This document shows, one piece after another, positions 33,358 through 41,996 of a stretch of 43,613 bases of DNA. Position numbers and translations under genes: made by a program. The notes under the pieces are model-generated. The model saw nothing but the letters and a program-made list of their open reading frames with translations. It was not told where the DNA came from and made no database searches. Origin of the DNA: Candidatus Nealsonbacteria bacterium (GTDB taxonomy: Bacteria > Patescibacteriota > Minisyncoccia > Minisyncoccales > CSSED10-335). The stretch is taken from contig JAHXGM010000003.1 of assembly GCA_019923605.1 (NCBI GenBank), positions 1 through 43,613 on the forward strand. Reading direction: 5' to 3'. Numbering within the stretch: the stretch's first letter is position 1; each line of letters opens with the position of its first letter.

Positions 33358-34425
33358 TTAAGCGTTGTGCTTGATTTCTATAACGTCTCCGTCACAAACT
33401 ATATAGTCTTTCCCCTCAATTCTTATCAGACCCTTCTTCTTAGCCTCTTGAAAGCCCCCTACCTCTATTAATTCTGTCCATTTTATAACTTCCGCTTTAA
33501 TGAAGTGTTTTTCAAATTCACTATGAATTTTTCCTCCAGCTTCAGGTGCTCTAGAGCCTTCTTTTATCTTCCATGCCCGAACTTCTTCTGGTCCTGCAGT
33601 AAAAAATGTTACAAGTCCTAAAAGTTCATATGACCTTCTAATTAATTCATCTATCTTAGATAACTCTGGAAGACCAAGTGCAATACGTTCATCATGTGTA
33701 AAACCCGCCGTTTCATGCTCCTCTAAGAGATCAATGACTAAAAAAAGAACTCCTTTTTTATTGAATTTTTCCACCAAATCAGGAGAAAGATCTGAGTCTT
33801 TTCCATTTAGAAGATATAGTCTTGGTTTTAAGGTTAAAAGTTGATAAGGTAAAAGAATTTTCTTTTCGTCTTTTTCAAACTCTCCTTGATAAAGAAATTT
33901 TCCTTCCTCTAGCATTTCCTTGGCTTTTTTAAGAACCGCTACTTCAACAATTGCTTCTTTCTTTTGAGCCCTAACTTCCTTTTCCAGGCCATGTATTCTT
34001 TTCTCAAGCGTCTCAATATCTTTTAGTCCAAGTTCTGTGTCTAAGAGATTCTGCTCTCTTAAAGGGTCAATTTCATTTCTAACGCTAATGATATTATCAT
34101 CCTTGAATAACCTTAAAACGTAAACTATTACATCTGTTTCTCTGATATTAGCTAAAAACTTATTGCCTAGTCCCTCGCCTTTACTAGCCCCTTCAACTAT
34201 TCCAGCAATATCTATAAATTCCACTGTAGAATAGGTTTTCTTTTTAGGCTCTATAACTTTGGCTATTTCCTCTAAACGATCATCGGGAACAGAAACAACC
34301 CCAACATTGGGGTCGATAGTACAAAATGGATAATTAGCACAATCCACTTGCTTCTTTGTAATGGTTTGAAATAAAGTTGACTTTCCGACATTCGGAAAGC
34401 CAACAATTCCGATAGAAAGAGACAT
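33358..34425 (-). CDS. ychF: Ribosome-binding ATPase YchF
   Basis: A 355-aa Obg-like P-loop protein that binds the ribosome and hydrolyses ATP. The G1 loop is GFPNVGKST at 8-16, G3 is DIAGIVEGASKGEGLGN, a coiled-coil insertion spans about 130-165, and the C-terminal TGS domain starts at about 270 (LVTFFTAGPEEVRAWKI). The G4 motif is not the NKxD of GTPases, as expected for YchF. It has its own promoter inside the end of the preceding gene. Confidence 0.95.
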   Translation of the reverse strand: MSLSIGIVGFPNVGKSTLFQTITKKQVDCANYPFCTIDPNVGVVSVPDDRLEEIAKVIEPKKKTYSTVEFIDIAGIVEGASKGEGLGNKFLANIRETDVIVYVLRLFKDDNIISVRNEIDPLREQNLLDTELGLKDIETLEKRIHGLEKEVRAQKKEAIVEVAVLKKAKEMLEEGKFLYQGEFEKDEKKILLPYQLLTLKPRLYLLNGKDSDLSPDLVEKFNKKGVLFLVIDLLEEHETAGFTHDERIALGLPELSKIDELIRRSYELLGLVTFFTAGPEEVRAWKIKEGSRAPEAGGKIHSEFEKHFIKAEVIKWTELIEVGGFQEAKKKGLIRIEGKDYIVCDGDVIEIKHNA

Positions 34426-34455
34426 TTTTTTACTTAATCACATTTACACCAGAGC

Positions 34456-34484
34456 AGTATACTCTTTTATCTATTTTTTTTCAA
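34456..34484 (-). promoter_or_regulatory. ychF promoter
   Basis: On the minus strand TTGAAA (34479-34484), a 17-nt spacer and TATACT (34456-34461). The leader would be about 24 nt. The elements overlap the last codons of the upstream eRF1-like gene. Confidence 0.6.
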
Positions 34485-34973
34485 TATCTTTTTTACGGTC
34501 TCACTAATAATACTAGGTCTCTTCTTATCTATCTCTCTTTTTATCTTTTTTAAAAGATCAAAAGGATGGACTTCTGTAAAATTACCATTCAAAGAAAGAA
34601 CTATTTTCGATTGCATTTCTTTTGATAATGAATCTCGAAGATCATTCTTCATATAGTCAGGAGAGAAAACATAAATATTTTCGGGCTCTTTTTCTTTAAA
34701 ATTTTTATCAATTAAAACCCTTAATTCTTTTAAAAATTTATGAATAAATTCTTGCTTGTTCTCTTCAAGCGTGCCACCATAACCAAAATTCATTCCCTTT
34801 CCTCCTCTAGCAAAAAATCCTTCGTTGTCGGAATATTTTAAATTTTCGAATTTAAAAGAGTCGAGTTTATCAATCATCCCTTTGTGAACAAAATATATTT
34901 CAGCAGACTGACCTCCTGTAACAATAATGAGCGATTTTTTTGTGAATTGTGGTAATTTTTCAGATATTTGCAT
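34467..34973 (-). CDS. Possible eRF1/host-attachment-type (baeRF-like) protein
   Basis: A 168-aa soluble protein. The opening strand SLIIVTGGQSAEIYFVHKG, a Gly-rich middle (FFARGGKGMNFGYGG), and the late pattern ENIYVFSPDYMKNDLRDSL then SLNGNFTEVHPFDLLKKI resemble the bacterial/archaeal eRF1-like and host-attachment protein group, in which an RNase-H-like core follows this order of strands. The Gly-rich segment sits where release factors of this group carry their catalytic loop, but no GGQ is seen there. It lies between RNase R and ychF in one transcript. The family is tentative. Confidence 0.45.
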   Translation of the reverse strand: MQISEKLPQFTKKSLIIVTGGQSAEIYFVHKGMIDKLDSFKFENLKYSDNEGFFARGGKGMNFGYGGTLEENKQEFIHKFLKELRVLIDKNFKEKEPENIYVFSPDYMKNDLRDSLSKEMQSKIVLSLNGNFTEVHPFDLLKKIKREIDKKRPSIISETVKKILKKNR

Positions 34974-34997
34974 ATTATTTTTAAATTATCTTATTGA

Positions 34998-36929
34998 TTA
35001 TTTAGCAAAAACATAATCTAACCTTTTCTGCTCTACATCTCCTCCCTTAACTTTGAAGTTAACCTTATCTCCTAGTGCATATTTCTTTTTCGTTCTTGAC
35101 CCAATAATAGCAAAGTTCTCTTTATCAAAGACATAAAAATCATTTTTCATCTCTTTTAACCTAACCATCCCCTCAGATCTAGTCTCAATATCTTGAATAT
35201 ATACTCCCCAATCAGTAACCCCGGAGATTATACCCTTTCTGGACTCTCCAATTCGTTGCAACATATACTGAGCTTGTTTGAAAGCAACCGATTCTCGCTC
35301 GGCAGATGATATTTCTATCTCTATCTGAGAAAGTGATTCGGCTGTTTCTTTGTAAAAAATTGTCTCACTCTTAGTGGAGGGCTTACCCTCTAACTTCTTC
35401 ATCAATGACCTATGCACAAGAAGGTCTGCATACCGTCTTATGGGAGAAGTAAAATGCGCGTAATTCTTGATAGCTAAAGCAAAATGTCCCTTGTTATCAA
35501 TAGAGTATATTGCCTTCGGCAATGATCTAACAAGAACTGATTTTGCTAAAAATTCTTCATCTGTATCTTTAATATCGGCTAATAAATCATTAAGATCCTT
35601 TGAAGTAGCGCTTGTTCCTTGAATTTTTAGGTTATGTCCAAGCTTTCGCAGAAACAAAAAGAGATTATCTAGTGCGTCCTTGTCAGGCTTATCATGTATT
35701 CTGTAAATACAGACGCGCCCCTTCGCCCTATCACTTAACACGTTGGCCACTTGATTATTAGCAAGAACCATTAATTCCTCAATCAAATTTTGAGTTGGAA
35801 TTCCCTTCTTTGTATAAATTTTTGATGGTAGTCCCAAACTATCAAACTCTATCTTTATTTCTTCTTGACCAATTTCTAGCGAACCACTCTCCGTTCTTTT
35901 CTTATGAAGCTTTTGAGTCAACTGAAGTAACTCAATCAATTCATTGAAATAATCTCCTTTTCTTTGATCTATTGATTCTTGAGCCTCTTCATAATTGAAT
36001 CTTTTATCTGAATTTATGACGGTTTTACCAATCCAAGTATCTTTTATTTCGCCTTCAGGAGTTATTTTAACTATTACTGAAAAAGTTAGTTTGTCTTCAT
36101 TTGGATTCAAGCTACAAACATCATTGGAAAGAACCTCGGGAAGCATAGGTATGGTTCGATCAGGAAGATAAATAGAAAATCCACGCTTTCTTGCTTCTTC
36201 GTCAATGGGGCTTTTTTCTTTTACCCAATGAGAAACGTCAGCAATATGTATTCCAACTTCATAAAGATCATCTGATAGTTTTTTGTACGATATAGCGTCG
36301 TCGAAGTCTTTTGCATCAACTGGGTCAATGGTAATAGTCAACGCGTCTCGAGTATCCCTTCTTTTTCGAAACCCTCTTTCCATTTCGGTAGGATGCATTC
36401 TTTTAATTTCAGCTGCTTCTTTGTCAACTTCTTCAGAAAAAGATATTTCAAAACCTTTTTCTATTACAATCGACTCCATCTCAACATCATTATCTCCCTT
36501 TTCTCCAATTATCTTAATAATTTCACCGACTGGATTTTTCTTTGAGTCTTTCCATTCTATAATTCTAACTAAACATTTTATATTATCTTTAACTCCCTTT
36601 GGAGTATTAGGTATAAAAATATCTACATACATCTTCGGGTCATCGGCGATAAGGAAAGAGAATTTCTCTTTTTTCTTTCTTTCAATTGTTCCCACAAACT
36701 TTTCCTTCTTCCTCTTTGTGATAGCTATTACTTCACCCTTTTGTCTTTCACCGGTAACTGCAGGTGATAAAACAATCTCCACTCGATCGCCATTTAATGC
36801 AGTATTTAAAAATTGAAAAGGTATAAAAATATCTTCTTCTAAAAAATCCGTAGCAACATAACCGGATCCAAGTGATGTTATAGTTATGACTCCTTCTATA
36901 ATTGTTCCACTGTCTATTTCTTTTTTCAT
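34998..36929 (-). CDS. rnr: Ribonuclease R (RNB-family 3'-5' exoribonuclease)
   Basis: A 643-aa processive exonuclease that digests structured RNA and broken rRNA. An N-terminal pair of cold-shock/OB domains (about 5-140) precedes the RNB domain. The metal-binding aspartates keep RNase R spacing: Asp202, Asp208, Asp210 and Asp211 (DPVDAKDFDDA). SPIRRYADLLVHR is the family signature near 500. The C-terminal S1 domain (about 560-640) is followed by no basic tail, so it is shorter than E. coli RNase R (813 aa). It starts 1 nt after the upstream kinase gene. Confidence 0.95.
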   Translation of the reverse strand: MKKEIDSGTIIEGVITITSLGSGYVATDFLEEDIFIPFQFLNTALNGDRVEIVLSPAVTGERQKGEVIAITKRKKEKFVGTIERKKKEKFSFLIADDPKMYVDIFIPNTPKGVKDNIKCLVRIIEWKDSKKNPVGEIIKIIGEKGDNDVEMESIVIEKGFEISFSEEVDKEAAEIKRMHPTEMERGFRKRRDTRDALTITIDPVDAKDFDDAISYKKLSDDLYEVGIHIADVSHWVKEKSPIDEEARKRGFSIYLPDRTIPMLPEVLSNDVCSLNPNEDKLTFSVIVKITPEGEIKDTWIGKTVINSDKRFNYEEAQESIDQRKGDYFNELIELLQLTQKLHKKRTESGSLEIGQEEIKIEFDSLGLPSKIYTKKGIPTQNLIEELMVLANNQVANVLSDRAKGRVCIYRIHDKPDKDALDNLFLFLRKLGHNLKIQGTSATSKDLNDLLADIKDTDEEFLAKSVLVRSLPKAIYSIDNKGHFALAIKNYAHFTSPIRRYADLLVHRSLMKKLEGKPSTKSETIFYKETAESLSQIEIEISSAERESVAFKQAQYMLQRIGESRKGIISGVTDWGVYIQDIETRSEGMVRLKEMKNDFYVFDKENFAIIGSRTKKKYALGDKVNFKVKGGDVEQKRLDYVFAK

Positions 36930-36930
36930 A

Positions 36931-38721
36931 TTAAACTATTAATTCATTTTTACCTTCAACTTCCTTCATCTCTGCCAGGGGTATGGTGAAATAAAAGACT
37001 GAGCCTTTTTTCTCATCCTCTATTTGAGGGTTAGGAGATTCAAACCAAATCTCACCATCACAATTATTGATTATTGACTTAATAATATAAAGATCTAATC
37101 CTGCTCCATATATTTCTTTGTTCTTTATATTGCTGGCTCTAAAGAATTTAGAAAATATCTTATTTTGATCTTCTCCTGGTATTCCGTACCCATTATCAGC
37201 AATTTTAAAATGAAGAGCTTGATCTTTAATACCAACTTCTATCCAAATTTTACCACCTGGGTCATTATATTTTATAGCATTTGACATTAGCCCTCTCAAG
37301 ATAACACTAATAAGCTTTTTATCCGCCTTAATCTCTGGCATATTAGCTGGATATTTTTTATCTATAGTGACTCCTTTATCTTTCATCTCCTCACTAGCTT
37401 CTTCCAAGATTGATTCTACCGATTTTAAGAAATCCATCCTTTGAGGAGATATACTTAAGATTCCTAAGTCCAAGGTTGTAACATTAAAGAATGCATTAAT
37501 CATTTTAATTATTTTCTTACTTGATTCGTATATCCTAGATACGTACTTGTTTTGCTCCTCATTCATTTCACCAACACCCCCCTCAAGAAGCATAATTGAG
37601 CACCATCTAATTACTGATAAAGGCGTTCGTAATTGATGGGAAGAGACAGAGATAAACTCAGATTTTATCTTATCAATCTCCTTGGCTGGAGTTATGTCAC
37701 GACTTACAGCGAGAACAGTTCTAACCTCCCCCTTCTTGTTTAGCTCTGGTATTAAGCGAATATTATAATACTTTCTTCCATACAAAGCTGACTGTTCCAT
37801 ATAAATTGTCTTTTCCTTTCCACTGCTAAAAACTGATTCCAAAGATTCCTTCCATATTCCAACATTTTCTTCACTTAAACCAACTTCGCCAATTCCTTTC
37901 CAAAAAAAACTTCTAGCTGGAAAGCCTAATTCTTTTTCTACTGCGGGATTAATATAAATATAGCGAAGTTCCCTATCGAAACGAGAAATTATGTCTGGAG
38001 ATCGTTCTACTAATATTCTAAATTCTTGCTCTCTTTGATGAAATATATCTTCAACCTGTTTTCTTTGAGTTATATCTCTTATAATAATTAAATCTGCTCC
38101 CTTGCCTTCATACTCGATTGTTCCTGCATTTAATTCAACATTTATTCTTCCACCAATCTTATGTTTTAAAAGAGTCTCATAAATTGAAGGGACACTTTTT
38201 CCCGTCATCCTTATTTTATATCGATCGATAATAGGTAATGCACTCTTATCGGCCATATAATCACTAAGCTTTGTTCCAATTACTTCAATAGCTTTATAGC
38301 CAATAATCCTTTGAATTCTAGGATTAGCATACTTTATAATACCGTCCTGATTAATCACTATTCCATCATTGGCCCTTTCTACAAGATTACGATACTTTTC
38401 CTCGCTCTCTTTAAGTCCCCTAATTATCATTCTCATACGCTGGGTCAAAAATACCGCTAAAATATATATCAAAGAGCCAAAAAATATCTCTATTAGTATT
38501 ATTGATGCAATTTTATTAGTAGTAAAAAAAACTGTAGCCCCTACTATAGCTATAGATAAGAAGCCTCCAAAAAAACCAAAAAGAAAGGTTGATATAACAA
38601 CCAGGGCCATACCGAAAACTAAAATAAAGGAATGCAAAAAGCTAAAACAAGTCACTAAAAAAAGGCCAAAGACGATAAAGAGAAGGGAATATTTTAAAAG
38701 TAGTTGCTGTTTTTTTGTCAT
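36931..38721 (-). CDS. Histidine kinase with membrane helices and two PAS domains
   Basis: A 596-aa sensor. There are three or four membrane helices in residues 10-95 with almost no outside loops, then PAS 1 (about 108-225: IVINQDGIIKYANPRIQ) and PAS 2 (about 230-348). The HisKA box VSSHQLRTPLSV has the phospho-His at residue 362. In HATPase_c the N and G1 boxes are normal (NAIKYNDPGG, DNGYGIPG), but G2 reads GAGLDLYIIKSI with Asp for the third Gly of GxGLGL, which may weaken ATP-lid closure. TATAAT ends 6 nt before the ATG. No response regulator is adjacent; rnr follows after 1 nt. Confidence 0.92.
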   Translation of the reverse strand: MTKKQQLLLKYSLLFIVFGLFLVTCFSFLHSFILVFGMALVVISTFLFGFFGGFLSIAIVGATVFFTTNKIASIILIEIFFGSLIYILAVFLTQRMRMIIRGLKESEEKYRNLVERANDGIVINQDGIIKYANPRIQRIIGYKAIEVIGTKLSDYMADKSALPIIDRYKIRMTGKSVPSIYETLLKHKIGGRINVELNAGTIEYEGKGADLIIIRDITQRKQVEDIFHQREQEFRILVERSPDIISRFDRELRYIYINPAVEKELGFPARSFFWKGIGEVGLSEENVGIWKESLESVFSSGKEKTIYMEQSALYGRKYYNIRLIPELNKKGEVRTVLAVSRDITPAKEIDKIKSEFISVSSHQLRTPLSVIRWCSIMLLEGGVGEMNEEQNKYVSRIYESSKKIIKMINAFFNVTTLDLGILSISPQRMDFLKSVESILEEASEEMKDKGVTIDKKYPANMPEIKADKKLISVILRGLMSNAIKYNDPGGKIWIEVGIKDQALHFKIADNGYGIPGEDQNKIFSKFFRASNIKNKEIYGAGLDLYIIKSIINNCDGEIWFESPNPQIEDEKKGSVFYFTIPLAEMKEVEGKNELIV

Positions 38722-38771
38722 AGCTGAATTATAACCTTTTTTTATAATATAAAAAATGAAATATATTAACC

Positions 38772-39521
38772 TTATTCAAAGTTTTTCACTGCTTCTCGGT
38801 ATTTACAAAAATCACAATCCTCTCCTGATGAGGGGATTTCATCTGAATTAAGACATTCGTAAAGAGAAAAAATAGTTTGCTCAATCCAAGATATGTCGCC
38901 TGTATAAGGAATGATCTTAATATCAAACTCCAACTTGCCATCAAAGGCTTCCCTGTCCGTTTCACCATTGCAATAAACAAAGTATCCAGTTTCAGAAACT
39001 TTAAAATCATTCTTAATAAAAAGCCATTGGTATATCTCCATTTGTCTTTTATAGGCTATTTGCCAATCAGCATCTATTCCGACTTCTCCAGTCTTTGAGG
39101 TGGCCTTGTAATCAACAATAATCAATTTACCTTCGGGATCAACCCAAACATCATCAACTCCTCCAGTAATCATTAAGTTGGTTGGCTTATGTAAATATGT
39201 TATTCCAGCTCTTAGGGCATCTCTCCATACCTCCATTTTTTCATGCCAAAAAGGAACCGCATCTATTCCATAGGTCTTCATTAGGGGGTGCGCTGTATTG
39301 TTAGTTCTATGAATATCAAACTCTTTCTTTAAAAGAATATCTACTGCTGAATTTAACGAAAATGGATACCCTGGAGGCTGACTAACTCCTAGTCTTCGAT
39401 CTAAATAAAAGCACCTTGGGCAGTTCAAAAAAAGATCGATTTTGCTTCGACTTAATCTAAAGGGTTTTTGGGATCCAGGAATATATATATTGGATCTTTG
39501 TGGATTATAATATTTAGACAT
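38772..39521 (-). CDS. PD-(D/E)XK nuclease with 2+2 cysteine Fe-S cluster (Cas4/RecB-like)
   Basis: A 249-aa RecB-family nuclease. The motif-II/III core is DDVWVDPEGKLIIVDYKAT, giving the Asp and the D-x-K typical of PD-(D/E)XK enzymes. A later QMEIYQWLF is the conserved QxxxY helix. Cysteines come as CPRC (34, 37) near the N-terminus and CDFC (236, 239) near the C-terminus, so they probably hold a [4Fe-4S] cluster; Cas4 and AddB usually have one plus three. No CRISPR array or other cas gene is visible, so a role in recombination or DNA uptake is as likely as one in defence. Confidence 0.82.
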   Translation of the reverse strand: MSKYYNPQRSNIYIPGSQKPFRLSRSKIDLFLNCPRCFYLDRRLGVSQPPGYPFSLNSAVDILLKKEFDIHRTNNTAHPLMKTYGIDAVPFWHEKMEVWRDALRAGITYLHKPTNLMITGGVDDVWVDPEGKLIIVDYKATSKTGEVGIDADWQIAYKRQMEIYQWLFIKNDFKVSETGYFVYCNGETDREAFDGKLEFDIKIIPYTGDISWIEQTIFSLYECLNSDEIPSSGEDCDFCKYREAVKNFE

Positions 39522-39527
39522 TCTTTT

Positions 39528-39848
39528 TTAATATTTAGATAATGCTCTATCTCTTACCTTTATATCATATTTATCAGAAAGTCTGGCATTTATTTCCAAG
39601 ACATAAAGAACCGTCTTTGCTGGAAAAAAAGATTAAGGACAAGCATTGGGAGAAACATCTTTCTCTATGTGAACAACTATTAAGTTCTCATCGAGCTAAA
39701 TAATATCGATAAGAAAATTCATTCCCTTCATCTAAATTCCATAACCTCCTTGCCTTATGTTCAAAAAGCATCCCCGCCTGAAAATATAGCAAATCTCTAT
39801 GTGAAAGACCCAACTCCTCCTAAAAGGCTTATAAGTATAGTCTAGCAT
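39528..39848 (-). pseudogene. DUF192-family pseudogene with several frameshifts
   Basis: Reading backward from 39848, fragments in different frames line up as one DUF192 protein. QAGMLFEHKARRLW is in one frame. GYGI and then MKGMNFLIDIIWLDENLIVV are in another, close to the family pattern FWMKGMxFPLDIIWLD. HIEKDVSPNACP, an in-frame stop, and then FFPAKTVLYVLEINARLSD, DIKVRDRALSKY follow. At least two frame changes and one stop are needed. DUF192 proteins are small secreted or periplasmic proteins of unknown role. It abuts the nuclease gene, 7 nt away. Confidence 0.75.
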
Positions 39849-40047
39849 TTTTTTCAGTTTTACGCCCACCATATCTGCGTCCGTTTGTGTCGGCCCGAGG
39901 TATAAATGCAATGTGGCCTGTACTAGGGGGCAGACAAATCAATATGTGCTTGGCCCACCCACCTAGTCCACACACGACCATTCCAACTGTTTTAAAGAAA
40001 TATTATAAAAGGTAAGAACTCTTTTAACAATTATATAAATTCAGATT
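39849..40047. other. GC-richer intergenic block with strong hairpin
   Basis: This stretch is visibly richer in G and C than the flanking genes. ACTAGGGGG (39922-39930) faces CCACCTAGT (39959-39967) as a 9-bp arm with one mismatch. A 50-codon frame on the minus strand (39829-39981) has no recognised family. It could be a structured RNA, an element end or decayed coding DNA; I recognise no tRNA or known RNA family. Confidence 0.35.
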
Positions 40048-40905
40048 TTACGGATTGCAGTGCCCGCAATATTTTGGATCTGCGAGGTCACCGTATTTTG
40101 TGACAGGTTTTTGGGTTGAGAAACCACACTTTTCACAATGATATATGTCATAAATTGGCAAATCGGTGGGAATCTTACATAAAGAGCACGGCAAACCTTT
40201 TTCAAAATCAACAGCAACAAATCCTGGCGTTTTACATTCTGGGCAAACTGATTGAATATTTTTAAGTAAATCTATTGTCGCTTTTTCTATAGCTTTCATT
40301 CGAATTGGATTTTTATGTGCTCGCATGTCTGTTTCAATGAAAATCTTTTTTACAAAAGGTCTGGAAAGCATTTTCTTTGCCCGATAGGAAAGCTCGTCTA
40401 ATGTAGAAATGTTTTTATATATTTCAAATTTACTTTTCTTCCCAGATTTCAAAATAATTCCAAATTCAGGAAAATTATGTTTTATAGCAAAATTAACAGC
40501 TTCATCGACACTTGTTACATATGCCCCGTCCATATTTGTTTCAGATGTTCGATGATGTCCTCTAATTTCAAGCGTATTTTTCTTATCAATAAACAAAATG
40601 AGTTCGAGATTTGATTGAATAAACGGAATGGAAGGGTGTGCACCAAAACTTCCCTCACTTGCTATTGCCATGTCGGTATTTGTTAATTTCATTGCCGCAT
40701 ATGCTTTCTTTTTTGCTACCTCAAGCTGATTTCCAGCTCTTTTTATTTCTCCAGAAAAAGTCCCGAATTTATCGGTGTTTAGATCATCAGCAATAACGGC
40801 CGTGACGCCGAGTTGTTCTTCAAGCAATGGGGCAATAACACGATCTTTTTTGTGCATTGTGGCGATAACAATTTTTCTTCCCGCAAAAAGTTTTTTACTG
40901 GTCAT
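40048..40905 (-). CDS. DUF6671-like protein with C-terminal zinc ribbons
   Basis: A 285-aa protein. The first 200 residues read GRKIVIATMHKKDRVIAPLL, DLNTDKFGTFSGEIKRAG, MAIASEGSFGAHP and LEIRGHHRTSETN, which I take for the DUF6671 family; the family's role is not known to me. The last 70 residues hold four CxxC pairs (CPEC, CSLC, CEKC, CGHC), probably two zinc ribbons. Base composition is richer in GC than most of the window. TAAAAT ends 9 nt before the ATG (40915-40920). The gene lies in a small island with a DUF1861-like gene and an IS66-type element, which suggests transfer. Confidence 0.65.
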   Translation of the reverse strand: MTSKKLFAGRKIVIATMHKKDRVIAPLLEEQLGVTAVIADDLNTDKFGTFSGEIKRAGNQLEVAKKKAYAAMKLTNTDMAIASEGSFGAHPSIPFIQSNLELILFIDKKNTLEIRGHHRTSETNMDGAYVTSVDEAVNFAIKHNFPEFGIILKSGKKSKFEIYKNISTLDELSYRAKKMLSRPFVKKIFIETDMRAHKNPIRMKAIEKATIDLLKNIQSVCPECKTPGFVAVDFEKGLPCSLCKIPTDLPIYDIYHCEKCGFSTQKPVTKYGDLADPKYCGHCNP

Positions 40906-40940
40906 AGGATAGTTATTTTAAAAACTCATCGCTTAATACT

Positions 40941-41022
40941 CCCAACGCTTGGGCTATTTTTTAAAATGGTAGCAAGCGTCGGGTTACCTTTGCCTGCCTA
41001 CTAAAACCTTGGCGCAGGTAAA
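40941..41022. repeat. Two tandem hairpins between the DUF1861- and DUF6671-like genes
   Basis: Hairpin A pairs CCCAACGCTTG (40941-40951) with CAAGCGTCGGG (40973-40983), 10 of 11 matched, with an inner ATTTT/AAAAT stem. Hairpin B pairs TTTGCCTGC (40989-40997) with GCAGGTAAA (41014-41022) with one G-U pair. The two are 5 nt apart. They may be a terminator region or a dispersed palindromic repeat. Confidence 0.6.
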
Positions 41023-41054
41023 TTACTAATTTTATGAACGTTAGCGAACAAAAT

Positions 41055-41987
41055 TTATGGACACACATGTGCAGAAAAAGGGTCTTTAATAGGACGTCGC
41101 GCAACATCTACATCATTTAGCCCCACGTAAATCATTGCCGTGCCATCACCTAGGCGAACAAGACCGCCTGGATAAACAACATTTTTTAAGTCGGCTCGCT
41201 TTGATTTTCCCGGGGGGAAATCTCCTCGGGACGCGATCTGCTCAACAGCTGATCTTTTTTGGGTCAGCGGATTATAGATGAATGCTGTCGCAACATAATG
41301 TGCTCCATCTTCATCTCGGCTTGCCTTATGTGCAAGTACCCCGTGGCATTCACAGTTTTCAGAAATATTCGCATACACAGCGTTCACGCCCTCCCATTCA
41401 TCTTCTTCAAACCGATCCTCAAGCAAACACCCTCCTACTATATTCTCTGGGTTAAGTTCGTCCAGAGAGTCTAGTATTTTATAACAGATCTTTCCGCGAC
41501 CATACTCGCCATTTTGTGGCCGCGTATAAACACCAATTTTTCCATCTGAAAGTCCAACAAGATGTATGTTTTTCATTCCTTCGGGGCCTTTTGTAAATTC
41601 CTGAAGTTCTTCCGGAGACTTACCACGATAAAAGATTTGCCTTAGACCAAGCAGTTTTGTCGGGTCTGTCTTATCCCAATCGGCCTGCACCATACTTAAT
41701 ATAAGCTCATCGCCTATACGAACAAGGTCGGGGTCTTCGCCATCAAATTTCGGCAACCGATCAACAACCCGAAATGTCCCTAAAGTACTCTCGGTAAAAA
41801 ACATAATTCTGGCATCGGTGGCGTTTTGCCTAGATTCAACTCGTGCTGCCAACAACAAACTCCCGTCAGAATTCTCTAACACCGCCGGGTTATAAACATC
41901 CCTGTCTTCCGACAACCCTTCAAATTTAAGAATGATGCCTTTCTCTCTTTCCCACATCTCGTATGTTTTTTCCTTATTTAAATTCAT
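41055..41987 (-). CDS. DUF1861-like five-bladed propeller protein
   Basis: A 310-aa protein. YNPAVLENSDGSLLLAARVE near the start, DPDLVRIGDELILSMV, FYRGKSPEELQEFTKGPEGM and NVVYPGGLVRLGDGTAMIYVG are shared with DUF1861 and with beta-propeller glycosidase/phosphorylase folds of the GH43/GH130 kind, so a carbohydrate-related role is likely but unproven. The open frame continues to 42014, but a TGGACA/N16/TATAAT promoter occupies that region and the ATG at 41987 starts 9 nt after the -10. No signal peptide is seen. The composition is GC-richer than the core genes. Confidence 0.68.
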   Translation of the reverse strand: MNLNKEKTYEMWEREKGIILKFEGLSEDRDVYNPAVLENSDGSLLLAARVESRQNATDARIMFFTESTLGTFRVVDRLPKFDGEDPDLVRIGDELILSMVQADWDKTDPTKLLGLRQIFYRGKSPEELQEFTKGPEGMKNIHLVGLSDGKIGVYTRPQNGEYGRGKICYKILDSLDELNPENIVGGCLLEDRFEEDEWEGVNAVYANISENCECHGVLAHKASRDEDGAHYVATAFIYNPLTQKRSAVEQIASRGDFPPGKSKRADLKNVVYPGGLVRLGDGTAMIYVGLNDVDVARRPIKDPFSAHVCP

Positions 41988-41996
41988 AACTAGTTT

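Noticed and set aside
36283-36816. 177-codon plus-strand frame opposite rnr
   Set aside because: Antisense to conserved OB and RNB domains, and its serine/phenylalanine-rich make-up is typical of reverse frames in AT-rich DNA.
38772-39521. A CRISPR-Cas locus around the Cas4-like nuclease
   Set aside because: No direct repeat array, and no cas1, cas2 or effector gene is present anywhere in the window.
39829-39981. 50-codon minus-strand frame with GHIAFIPRADTNGRRYGG
   Set aside because: No recognised family; it overlaps the DUF192 pseudogene and a hairpin, so chance coding in GC-richer DNA is as likely.
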